Shown in pieces: positions 9,780 to 16,805 of a stretch of DNA of 64,000 nucleotides; within the stretch, counting starts at the first letter, position 1; the number at the start of each line of letters is the position of its first letter. The DNA is from Peptostreptococcus anaerobius VPI 4330 = DSM 2949 (GTDB lineage Bacteria; Bacillota; Clostridia; Peptostreptococcales; Peptostreptococcaceae): the NCBI RefSeq assembly GCF_000381525.1, contig NZ_KB906607.1, forward strand, positions 1 to 64,000, given 5' to 3'. The notes beneath the pieces were generated by a model. The model was not told the DNA's origin. It ran no database searches and worked only from the letters and a program-made list of their open reading frames with translations. The position numbers and the translations under genes are program-made.

Positions 9780-10044
9780 CAATTGTTATACCACCTTTTT
9801 TCTGGTCAACTCTTACGATTGTAATTACTCTTTCACATCCCAATTCAAAAGGTAAAAGGTGGATTTTTTTAGAAAGTTCGAATACATCATCTAAATCCCC
9901 CTCTATAGTGGTAGAGTTGGCTCCTATTTCATACTTAAGACCACTTTTCTTAGCAAGTTCTATACACTCGTCTACTATTTTGTACATTTCCTCTTCACAA
10001 CCATATGGACGCAAAGGCATTACGGCTATATCTGCTATCACCAT
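9754..10044 (-). CDS. MTH1187/YkoF-family thiamin-binding protein
   Basis: A 96-residue cytosolic protein of the MTH1187 (DUF77) family, small ferredoxin-like proteins that bind thiamin or related compounds. Seen: IADIAVMPLRP at the start, YEIGANSTTIEGDLDDVF in the middle and [14 protein letters not shown] near the end, all characteristic. As first gene behind the TPP riboswitch it is likely to handle or sense the imported pyrimidine/thiamin. Start ATG follows AGGAGATATTAGAT. The biological role of this family is not fully known. Confidence 0.85.
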   Translation of the reverse strand: MVIADIAVMPLRPYGCEEEMYKIVDECIELAKKSGLKYEIGANSTTIEGDLDDVFELSKKIHLLPFELGCERVITIVRVDQKKGGITIDEKLQHHR

Positions 10045-10077
10045 ATCTAATATCTCCTTGTATTTTATTGATAAGCT

Positions 10078-10106
10078 AAAAAAAAGTCCCCGTGCTGGAG
10101 ACTTTT
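10078..10106 (-). terminator. Riboswitch expression-platform terminator
   Basis: On the minus strand AAAGTCTCC pairs with GGGGACTTT around the loop AGCAC, followed by eight T. It lies directly after the TPP aptamer and before the first operon gene, so TPP binding is expected to favour this hairpin and stop transcription. Confidence 0.85.
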
Positions 10107-10185
10107 ATAAACTCCGGCATTATCCAAAGTCTTATGGGTCGAATATTTATTCCTCTCAGCAACCGCTCCCCTTACATTCAGTTTA
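10107..10185 (-). ncRNA. TPP (thi-box) riboswitch aptamer
   Basis: Read on the minus strand the segment contains the conserved thi-box blocks in order: GGGGAGC, CTGAGAGG, GACCC and GGATAATGCC. The TTTGG/CCGGA arms flank the ATAATG loop as in P5. P3 is very short. It precedes the thiamin-binding protein and ThiXYZ-like genes and is followed by a terminator, which is the usual arrangement for TPP-controlled transcription attenuation. Ends of the aptamer are approximate. Confidence 0.93.
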
Positions 10186-10194
10186 TCTATTATA

Positions 10195-10200
10195 ATTATA
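10195..10200 (-). promoter_or_regulatory. -10 element of the TPP-riboswitch operon
   Basis: The minus strand reads GTGATATAAT about ten bases before the aptamer, giving a consensus TATAAT. No clear -35 is visible in the AT-rich upstream sequence. It is the only good promoter candidate placed to transcribe the riboswitch. Confidence 0.5.
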
Positions 10201-10294
10201 TCACAGAATTACAAAAATTAATCATTATTTTCATTTTAACGAATTAAGTTGTATACTGATAAATCTACCACATAAATAAATCTAGTACATAAAA

Positions 10295-10918
10295 TCAGAG
10301 CATCTCTACGAAATTTCTTACCATATTTGCTGTTATACCCCAGATAATAAATTCTTCATACTCATAAAAAGGTATATCATAATACAGAGTAGGCCATGAA
10401 TAGGACTCTTCTCCCTTTAGTGGTATATTTAGCCTTTCTAGTAGTCCTGATAGCTCTAATTTTTCGTCTGGAACAATTACAGATGCATTCTTAAATACAA
10501 GAGGCTTTTGGTCCTTGAAAAATGATATTGGCACTGTGAATAGTCGCTCTACTTCATCATTTGATATTGAAAGATCAATATTTTTATCTATCCTAGCAAG
10601 GTAACAGTGTATTAGACCTCTAGTAGGAGTTGCATATTCAAATATCCTAGATATAATCTCTAGCTGGGATTCTTCTGCCTCAATTTCCTCGCAAAATTCC
10701 CTAATTGCAGCGGCCCTTGACTCTTCATCTTTTTCTACCCTTCCACCCGGAAAAGATACCTCGCCAGGTTGGTGCTTTAGCTTAGAATTCCTAAGTTCAA
10801 AGAGTATATGGTCTTCACCAGTAATTTCTATAACTGGCAATACGACTGAAGAGTGCATCTGGTAGGTTGGGCTTAGAATCTTAGTCCCTACATTTTTAAA
10901 CTTGTCTATATCATACAT
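10295..10918 (-). CDS. Nudix hydrolase, CoA pyrophosphatase type
   Basis: The 207-residue protein carries HQPGEVSFPGGRVEKDEES, the motif that precedes the Nudix box in CoA pyrophosphatases (NudL/YeaB group), then RAAAIREFCEEIEA. The catalytic REXXEE is intact, but the usual glycine in EExG is Glu. These enzymes split CoA and oxidised or acylated CoA into 3',5'-ADP derivatives and phosphopantetheines. Start ATG follows AGGAGGTTTTGAC. It stands alone between a weak terminator hairpin upstream and the riboswitch promoter region downstream. Confidence 0.85.
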   Translation of the reverse strand: MYDIDKFKNVGTKILSPTYQMHSSVVLPVIEITGEDHILFELRNSKLKHQPGEVSFPGGRVEKDEESRAAAIREFCEEIEAEESQLEIISRIFEYATPTRGLIHCYLARIDKNIDLSISNDEVERLFTVPISFFKDQKPLVFKNASVIVPDEKLELSGLLERLNIPLKGEESYSWPTLYYDIPFYEYEEFIIWGITANMVRNFVEML

Positions 10919-10942
10919 GTCAAAACCTCCTACTAAAATCTT

Positions 10943-10969
10943 AGGGGCTAGACCAAATGGTCAGCCCCT
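10943..10969. terminator. Perfect hairpin between the recombinase and Nudix genes
   Basis: AGGGGCT-A-GACC, loop AAAT, GGTC-AGCCCCT forms a strong stem of 11 pairs with one bulge. It lies between the recombinase stop (11004) and the Nudix ribosome site. T tracts are weak on both sides, so termination efficiency is uncertain; it could also be an mRNA stability or processing stem. Confidence 0.5.
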
Positions 10970-11003
10970 GTAAAGTCTTTTATTAAATTGCTATTTAAAA
11001 AAA

Positions 11004-11570
11004 TTACTTAGATGATTGTTTTTTTGCCCTTATTAAGGTACTCTTTGATATGCCAGTCATCTCTTCTACTTTTTTGTAAGAATATGAATTAAGCATTTCG
11101 ACTGCTTGGTTTATTTGTTCATCAGTGTACTTCTTTGGTCTACCCTCTCTAAATCCACTAGTTTTCTTGGCCTTATTCTTACCAGACTGTATCCTTTCCA
11201 CAAGAAGGGCTTTTTCAAACTCATTTATAGCAAGGATTGTATCGTAGAGAATTTTACCCAAGACTGAAGAATCGAAAAGACCGATATTCAATATATGGAT
11301 ATTTATGCCTCTAGACCTAAGATCCCTAATTATCTCAAAGGTATCACCAATAGATGTAGCAAACCTATCTAACCTGGTAACTACTATGGTGTCATCTGCC
11401 TTAAGACTCTTAAGAAGCTTGTCAAACTCAGGTTTTGTGTTCATATCTAGAGAAGTTTCCTTTAAAATATTACAACCATAGTACCTGTCTGTTATTAAAT
11501 TTTCTTGTTCCTCTAGATAGCCCGACTCTATTTGTTTTGCAGTCGTTGCTCTACAATAACCATATATCAA
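11004..11570 (-). CDS. Serine-recombinase family protein with Thr at the catalytic position
   Basis: A resolvase/invertase-like protein of 188 residues from TTG 11570, which has AGGAGG eight bases upstream and gives the family-typical start [16 protein letters not shown] 11594 would add eight residues but has no ribosome site. Family members have RVS at this point, with Ser as nucleophile; here it is RAT, so the nucleophile is replaced by Thr. Other core parts are kept: [30 protein letters not shown], the long helix [19 protein letters not shown], and a C-terminal helix-turn-helix ([17 protein letters not shown]). It may be inactive for strand cleavage yet bind DNA. No cognate transposon is visible. 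Confidence 0.8.
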   Translation of the reverse strand: MIYGYCRATTAKQIESGYLEEQENLITDRYYGCNILKETSLDMNTKPEFDKLLKSLKADDTIVVTRLDRFATSIGDTFEIIRDLRSRGINIHILNIGLFDSSVLGKILYDTILAINEFEKALLVERIQSGKNKAKKTSGFREGRPKKYTDEQINQAVEMLNSYSYKKVEEMTGISKSTLIRAKKQSSK

Positions 11571-11594
11571 GTCCAACACCTCCTGATGTTTCAT

Positions 11595-11977
11595 AACTTA
11601 TAACTAAATTCTAAAAACTTACATATAATAAATCCAGTAAAAAAATGGAAAAATATCCCTTAGCACACACGTTCTTACAAGATGTATTATATCACAGGTG
11701 GGCGTCCAAAAACAATAACTAATGTTCAAAAATTTAAAAATATTTTTGGTAACTAGATATGACTGATAAAAAGACCTAAAAGACTTTATGACAACTATTT
11801 ATTGGTATAAACTATAATTTATGAATACAATTTACAAATCAATTAATGAATTTTTATATTTTTCTGTCTAAAGTATTCATTTTATATATTAAAAAGTCAT
11901 ATATAAGTCACGGTATCAAAATGCAACTTATATATGACACTATTAATTTGATTAATTTTTCTTATTCTACTTTATTG
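11595..11977. other. Intergenic region, 383 bp, AT-rich
   Basis: No gene is seen on either strand. It contains the promoter region of the recombinase gene (not resolvable to clear hexamers) and, at its right end, the long inverted repeat that probably terminates the ABC-F transcript. The stretch 11690-11880 shows only AT-rich sequence with frequent stops. Confidence 0.6.
11891..11938 (-). terminator. AT-rich terminator after the ABC-F gene
   Basis: A perfect 13-base inverted repeat, GTCATATATAAGT (11896-11908) and ACTTATATATGAC (11926-11938), with a 17-base loop. On the minus strand it is followed by TTTTT. It lies 40 bases beyond the ABC-F stop. The AT-rich stem makes it weaker than usual. 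Confidence 0.6.
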
Positions 11978-13597
11978 CTATTGCTGAACTATCTTATTAA
12001 GTAGTCCCTGAATTTCTTCGCTCTCAATAAAGTCATCGAAGTTCATCTTTCTATCAAGTATTCCATTTTCACCTATAAATATTATTCTATTTGCTATAGA
12101 GTCTATAAACTGGTGGTCATGAGATGTGAATAGTAGAACTCCTGTAAAGTTTTCTAGGGCCTTATTGACTGATGTTATAGATTCAAGGTCAAGGTGGTTT
12201 GTCGGATCATCTAGCAATAGTACATTTGCATTTGATAGCATTAGCTTGGATAATAGACACCTAACCTTCTCTCCTCCACTTAGGACATTGGCTTCTTTTA
12301 GGGCTTCATCACCTGAAAATAACATCCTACCCAAAAATCCTCTTATATAAGACTCACTCTTTTCTTCTGAATACTGTCTTAGCCAGTCAACTAGTGAATA
12401 ACTACAGTCATCGAAAAAGTTATTGTGGTTCTTTGGCATATAGTCCTGTGATGTAGTTACACCCCACTTGAATTCACCTTCAAAGTCTGTATCATTTTCA
12501 GTAAGTATGTTGAATAGGGCTGTTGCTGCCATATCATCACCCATAAACACTACCTTGTCTTCGTTGTCTAGTCTAAATGATATATTATCTAATATCTTTA
12601 CACCGTCAACAACCTTAGTTATGTTCTTTACTTCTAGTACTTCATTTCCAATTTCTCTTTCAGGCTTGAAAGCTACGTATGGATACTTACGTCTAGAAGG
12701 CTGTATTTCCTCTATATTCAACTTGTCTAACTGCTTCTTTCTAGATGTAGCCTGCTTTGCCTTAGAAGCGTTAGAAGAGAACCTAGCGATAAATTCCTTT
12801 AGCTGGGCTATCTTTTCTTCGTTCTTTTTGTTCTGGTCCTTCATAAGCTGAAGTGCTAGCTGGCTTGATTCATACCAGAAGTCATAGTTACCAGTATATA
12901 ACTGGATTTTACCAAAGTCTACGTCAACTATGTGAGTACATATAGTATTTAGGAAATGTCTATCGTGGGATACAACTATTACTATAGTGTCATCTAGACC
13001 TATAATAAACTCATTTAACCACTTTATAGAAGCGTAGTCAAGGTGGTTAGTAGGCTCATCCAGTAGTAGTATCTCTGGGTTACCAAATAGGGACTGGGCA
13101 AGTAATACCTTAACCTTGTCTGAACCTGTCATTTCGTTCATTAGGCTATAGTGGAATTCCTTGTCTATACCTAGTCCCATAAGAATCTTTTCTGCATTTG
13201 TCTCAGCATCCCAACCGTCTAACTCAGCGAATTCTCCTTCAAGTTCTGCTGCCTTTATACCATCTTCATCAGAAAAATCTTCCTTCATGTATAGGGCATC
13301 TTTTTCCTTCATGATAGTCCAAAGTCTCTCATGTCCCATTATAACTGTATCTAGCACAGTAAACTCATCATATTTAAAGTGGTCCTGCTGTAATACAGAC
13401 ATTCTTTCTTTTTCTGTTATGGATACACTACCTGTATTTGGCTCTATCTCCCCTGATAAAATCTTAAGGAAAGTAGATTTACCAGCTCCGTTGGCTCCTA
13501 TGATACCGTAGCAATTTCCCTTTGTAAACTTCAGGTTTACTTCTTTATATAGTTCCTTGTCTCCAAATCTAAGACCTACATCTGTTACTTGTAACAT
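11978..13597 (-). CDS. ABC-F family ATPase, YkpA/YbiT-like
   Basis: Soluble protein of 539 residues with two ABC domains and the inter-domain linker of ABC-F factors, which act on the ribosome rather than in membranes. Domain 1 has an intact Walker A (GANGAGKST, about residue 34) and LLLDEPTNHLD, but its signature is MTGSDK rather than LSGGE. Domain 2 has an intact signature LSGGEKVR, but its Walker A is GDDMAATALF with no lysine, and its Walker B ends LLLDDPTNHLD with Asp for the catalytic Glu. One composite ATP site is thus intact and the other is wholly degenerate. Length and linker fit the YkpA group, where I recall part of this asymmetry as a family trait. Confidence 0.88.
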   Translation of the reverse strand: MLQVTDVGLRFGDKELYKEVNLKFTKGNCYGIIGANGAGKSTFLKILSGEIEPNTGSVSITEKERMSVLQQDHFKYDEFTVLDTVIMGHERLWTIMKEKDALYMKEDFSDEDGIKAAELEGEFAELDGWDAETNAEKILMGLGIDKEFHYSLMNEMTGSDKVKVLLAQSLFGNPEILLLDEPTNHLDYASIKWLNEFIIGLDDTIVIVVSHDRHFLNTICTHIVDVDFGKIQLYTGNYDFWYESSQLALQLMKDQNKKNEEKIAQLKEFIARFSSNASKAKQATSRKKQLDKLNIEEIQPSRRKYPYVAFKPEREIGNEVLEVKNITKVVDGVKILDNISFRLDNEDKVVFMGDDMAATALFNILTENDTDFEGEFKWGVTTSQDYMPKNHNNFFDDCSYSLVDWLRQYSEEKSESYIRGFLGRMLFSGDEALKEANVLSGGEKVRCLLSKLMLSNANVLLLDDPTNHLDLESITSVNKALENFTGVLLFTSHDHQFIDSIANRIIFIGENGILDRKMNFDDFIESEEIQGLLNKIVQQ

Positions 13598-13760
13598 ATT
13601 AATTTCCTTTCTATTCTTGTTTATAATCTCTTTTAATCTTATTTAACGTTCGTGTTTTGCCTGAAACACACTGCCTCTATTATACCATACAGGACCAATT
13701 TAAATCTAGTCCAATAGGCTATTAATAATATAAAATACAAAAATATTGTTTATATATAGT

Positions 13761-13806
13761 ATAAAAATAAAAGGCCTAAAATATTAAAACATATCTTAGA
13801 CCCTTG
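13761..13806 (-). terminator. Possible weak terminator after the purine permease gene
   Basis: On the minus strand AAGG-TCTAA-ATAT can pair imperfectly with ATAT-TTAG-CCTT, followed by TTATTTTT. Several mismatches make the call weak, but the position, 32 bases past the permease stop, is right. Confidence 0.35.
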
Positions 13807-13837
13807 TACTTATTTCTTATTTTTAATAGATGCTATC

Positions 13838-15211
13838 CTACATAAACATCAGCTTTGCAGCAAATAATATAGCAAGTATAATCATTACCCAAGATACATG
13901 CTCCCTATCTTCCTTCTTAGAGAATAGGTTGTATAGTAGGTTGATTACTACATATGAAAGTATACCTATTGTAAGACCGTCACCTATTGAGTATGTAAGT
14001 GGCATTGCTACAACTGTTATAAATGCTGGTAGACCTTCAGTTACATTGTGTATATCTATATTGTGTAGTGAAGATATCATCAAAAATCCAACATATATTA
14101 AGGCTGGAGCTGTTGCGCAAGCAGGTATTGCAATAAATATTGGAGAGAAGAACATAGCTAGTAGGAAAAGAACTCCTGTAGTTATAGCTGTATATCCTGT
14201 CCTACCTCCCGCAAGAACACCAGTAGATGATTCAACGTATGTAGTAACTGTAGAAACACCTAGTAAAGCACCTATAGTAGTTGCTATAGAGTCAGAAAGA
14301 AGGGCTCTACCTACATTTGGAACCTTGCCCTCTTCATCTAGCATATTAGCCTTAGAACAAACACCTACAAGTGTACCAACTGTATCGAAGAAGTCAACGA
14401 ATAGTAGTGTACAAACAACAACTAGGAAATTACCTATGTGGTTTGGATGTGCTAAGAATGAAAAGTCTACCTTACCAGCTATTGGATTTATAGACTCGTA
14501 CTTAAATACACCTGCTGGAAGGTATATACCAAGCTTTGTAGCTGTTTCTGGATTTATAAGTGCATAGCCCCATGCTAGGAATGAAGAAACAACTATTCCA
14601 GCAAGGATAGCCCCCTTTATATTTTTCTTATCAAAAATTCCTATTACTAAAAGACCTACAAAAGCGAATATTACAGTAGGGCTTATATGACCCATGCTTA
14701 CTAGTGTTGCTTCATTGGCAACTATAAAACCACTACCCTTAAGACCTATAAATGCTATAAAGATACCTATACCTGCAGTAACAGCATGCTTCATATTAAG
14801 TGGAATTGAGTTAACAACCGCCTCACGAACCTTGAATAGTGTCAAGAATATAAATATAATACCTTCTACAAATACTGCTGAAAGTGCAATTTCCCAAGAA
14901 ACTCCACCCTTTAATACTACTGTGTATGCAAAGAATGCATTTAGTCCCATACCTGAAGCTAGGGCAAATGGTAGATTGGCTATAAAGCCCATCAAGAAAC
15001 AACCTAGGGCTGCTGCTATACACGTACCTGTTACTAGGGCACCTGCATCCATACCAGTCGCTGCTAGTGTGCTTGGGTTAACGGCTATGATATAAGCCAT
15101 TGTCAAAAATGTTGTGATACCAGCTACAATTTCTCTTCTCATATTAACATTCTTTTCTGCTAATAGAGGAAATAGTTTCTGAATACCAGTCAATTCGTTA
15201 GTCGAATTCAT
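13838..15211 (-). CDS. NCS2-family purine permease (guanine/hypoxanthine or adenine, PbuG/PbuO type)
   Basis: Proton-coupled nucleobase importer with about 12-14 membrane segments over 457 residues. Seen: the AzgA/PbuG-type N-terminus with REIVAGITTFLTMAYIIAVNP, FALASGMGLNAFFAYTVV, VFVEGIIFIFLT, and VSTVTTYVESSTGVLAGGRTG, which contains the helix-10 substrate region. ATG 15211 has AGGAGG six bases upstream; an ATG at 15235 overlaps that site. No purine riboswitch is visible upstream; instead the start abuts a broken kinase gene, so it may be read from the response-regulator promoter. Confidence 0.9.
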   Translation of the reverse strand: MNSTNELTGIQKLFPLLAEKNVNMRREIVAGITTFLTMAYIIAVNPSTLAATGMDAGALVTGTCIAAALGCFLMGFIANLPFALASGMGLNAFFAYTVVLKGGVSWEIALSAVFVEGIIFIFLTLFKVREAVVNSIPLNMKHAVTAGIGIFIAFIGLKGSGFIVANEATLVSMGHISPTVIFAFVGLLVIGIFDKKNIKGAILAGIVVSSFLAWGYALINPETATKLGIYLPAGVFKYESINPIAGKVDFSFLAHPNHIGNFLVVVCTLLFVDFFDTVGTLVGVCSKANMLDEEGKVPNVGRALLSDSIATTIGALLGVSTVTTYVESSTGVLAGGRTGYTAITTGVLFLLAMFFSPIFIAIPACATAPALIYVGFLMISSLHNIDIHNVTEGLPAFITVVAMPLTYSIGDGLTIGILSYVVINLLYNLFSKKEDREHVSWVMIILAILFAAKLMFM

Positions 15212-15221
15212 TGAATACCTC

Positions 15222-15518
15222 CTATATGTAATCATTATTTGACTTATTGTAAGCCTTTATATCCACTATAAAAACAGTAGAGTTTTCCTTACAATAGATG
15301 TCATACCTGCAGCCTTGCTTTTTTAATAGTTCTGAAACAAGGTAAAGGCCAAGGCCGCTACTACCAGTATCCTTGTTTCTTGATGAATCGACCCTATAAA
15401 AGGGTTAGAACACATTCTTTATTTTATCATCATGGATTGTAACACCTGTATTCTCCACTATAAAGCGTATATATGTAGGTGAAAAAACTTTCTTATATTC
15501 GTATACTGATATTAATTT
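15222..15518 (-). pseudogene. Sensor histidine kinase remnant (ATPase C-terminus only, internal stop)
   Basis: In the same frame as the response regulator, directly after its stop, the minus strand spells the 3' end of a histidine kinase: FIVENTGVTIHDDKIKNVF, then an in-frame TAA, then PFYRVDSSRNKDTGSSGLGL and YLVSELLKKQG, ending YNKSNNDYI and TAG at 15222. These are the F box and G2 box of a HATPase domain (the expected sequence around the stop is NVFxPFYRVD). The membrane sensor part and the phospho-acceptor histidine domain are missing. The remnant ends inside the ribosome site of the purine permease gene. It is clearly decayed. Confidence 0.88.
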
Positions 15519-16193
15519 TTAGAATATTTTTTCAAGTGTATAACCTATACCCTTCACAGTTCTTATATAAGGAATCTTTAATTTTTTGCGTATGTTCTTG
15601 ATGTGAGCATCGACAATCCTTGTATCTCCGTAGTAATCATACCCCCATATTTGATCTAAGAGACTCTCTCTTGTTATTATTTGCGGATACTTTTCTATCA
15701 GTGTTTTTAGGATGTTAAATTCCTTAAGTGTAAGTTCTACTGTATTTCCATCAATACTTATTGAATATGTATCTAAATCTAGATGCATCTTGTCAAAAAC
15801 TATGCTATTAGTTGGTGAAGTCTCAGAAGTTCTTTTAAGAACAGCCTCTACTTTCTTAACTAGTAGGTTAAATGAAAATGGTTTTGTTATATAGTCGTCA
15901 CAACCCAGTTCATATCCTTTTAGTTGGTCATTCTCAGCATTGAGGGCCGACATAAAAATTATAGGGACCTTAGATGTATTTCTAATCATTTTGCATGTAG
16001 TATAGCCGTCTAAATTGGGCATCATAATATCCAAGAGTATCAAATCGTAGCCTAGGTTATCCCTAAATAACTTAATGCCTTCTACTCCATTATTGGCGCA
16101 ATCTACACTATAGTCATTCGCTGTGAAAAACTCAGCTAGAAGATCCTGAATACTCAGGTCATCATCTATAATCAGTATTCTATGTTGATGCAT
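15519..16193 (-). CDS. OmpR/PhoB-family response regulator
   Basis: Two-component regulator of 224 residues. Receiver domain at residues 1-120 with acidic triad IIDDDLS (near 10), phospho-acceptor Asp55 in LILLDIMMPNLDG, and conserved TKPF near 107. A winged-helix output domain follows (LTLKEFNILKTLIEKYPQIIT, RIVDAHIKNIRKKL, VKGIGYTLE). All key residues are present. Its partner kinase immediately downstream is a pseudogene, so it must be orphaned, cross-activated or unphosphorylated. Start ATG follows AAGGAGAGATATA. Confidence 0.93.
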   Translation of the reverse strand: MHQHRILIIDDDLSIQDLLAEFFTANDYSVDCANNGVEGIKLFRDNLGYDLILLDIMMPNLDGYTTCKMIRNTSKVPIIFMSALNAENDQLKGYELGCDDYITKPFSFNLLVKKVEAVLKRTSETSPTNSIVFDKMHLDLDTYSISIDGNTVELTLKEFNILKTLIEKYPQIITRESLLDQIWGYDYYGDTRIVDAHIKNIRKKLKIPYIRTVKGIGYTLEKIF

Positions 16194-16396
16194 TATATCT
16201 CTCCTTAAAAATTAATCTCAGTTATTAAAAATATACATCAATTATATCATAATTTTTAACTAATATCAAAATAGCTTGTTGCAAAAGTACGAATATTTTT
16301 ATTAGAATATAATTATAACATTCAGATTGGTAATTTGGCAAGTGGATTTTTATAAAGACTTTTAGGTTTTAAGTAGATTAACTGTGATTGCTAGTA

Positions 16397-16402
16397 TATA
16401 AT
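16397..16402 (+). promoter_or_regulatory. -10 element for the Dabb-domain gene
   Basis: A consensus TATAAT stands 32 bases before the ATG at 16435. The hexamer 17 bases upstream, TAGATT, is a poor -35. No other promoter candidate is seen for this monocistronic gene. Confidence 0.5.
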
Positions 16403-16434
16403 AGTAGTAGATAAAAAATATTAGGAGGCGACTT

Positions 16435-16728
16435 ATGCAGCATATTGTAATGTTAAAGTTTGATAAAAAACAGGACGAATCTACACTTGGACCAATAGTT
16501 TCATCTATATATGATCAGTTGAGAGATGAATATAAGGTTATAGATTCTTATAAGTACCATACAAACTGTCTTGACCTAGATCCTAACATGGACTTAGTAA
16601 TATTTGTGAATATCCCTAAGGGACAAGAATTGTCAAAGTATATAAAACACCCTCGTCATGTAGACTTTCTAAACAAGATGAAGGAAATTGGCCTAGCATC
16701 AAAAGCGGCTATAGATATTGAGATATAA
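16435..16728 (+). CDS. Dabb (stress-responsive alpha/beta-barrel) domain protein
   Basis: A 97-residue protein starting MQHIVMLKFDK behind TTAGGAGGCGACTT. The QHIVMLKF start, the NMDLVIFVNIP strand and the YIKHPRHVDFLNKM helix match Dabb-domain proteins, dimeric ferredoxin-like folds of mostly unknown function found in bacteria and plants. It is followed by a strong terminator and so forms its own transcript. Confidence 0.85.
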   Translation: MQHIVMLKFDKKQDESTLGPIVSSIYDQLRDEYKVIDSYKYHTNCLDLDPNMDLVIFVNIPKGQELSKYIKHPRHVDFLNKMKEIGLASKAAIDIEI

Positions 16729-16736
16729 ATAGAGGA

Positions 16737-16778
16737 ATATAAGAAAAGAACTGGCACATACCAGTTCTTTTCTTATAT
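16737..16778. terminator. Bidirectional rho-independent terminator
   Basis: A perfect 18-base inverted repeat: ATATAAGAAAAGAACTGG, loop CACATA, and its complement. T-rich arms occur in both readings. It serves the Dabb gene on the plus strand and the converging copper ATPase gene on the minus strand. Confidence 0.85.
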
Positions 16779-16805
16779 CTAAATCTTAATTAAAATGGAA
16801 AAGGC

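Noticed and set aside
13683-13700. CATACAGGACC-ATTT sequence also found near 38055, considered as an attachment or repeat site
   Set aside because: Only about 16 bases with a mismatch, in unrelated contexts, and not placed at both ends of any element.
13830-14567. 245-codon plus-strand frame opposite the purine permease gene
   Set aside because: Antisense to conserved membrane segments, no ribosome site or promoter, and composition mirrors the opposite strand.
15212-15300. Purine riboswitch before the NCS2 permease
   Set aside because: The upstream sequence is the coding remnant of the histidine kinase; no purine aptamer core is seen.
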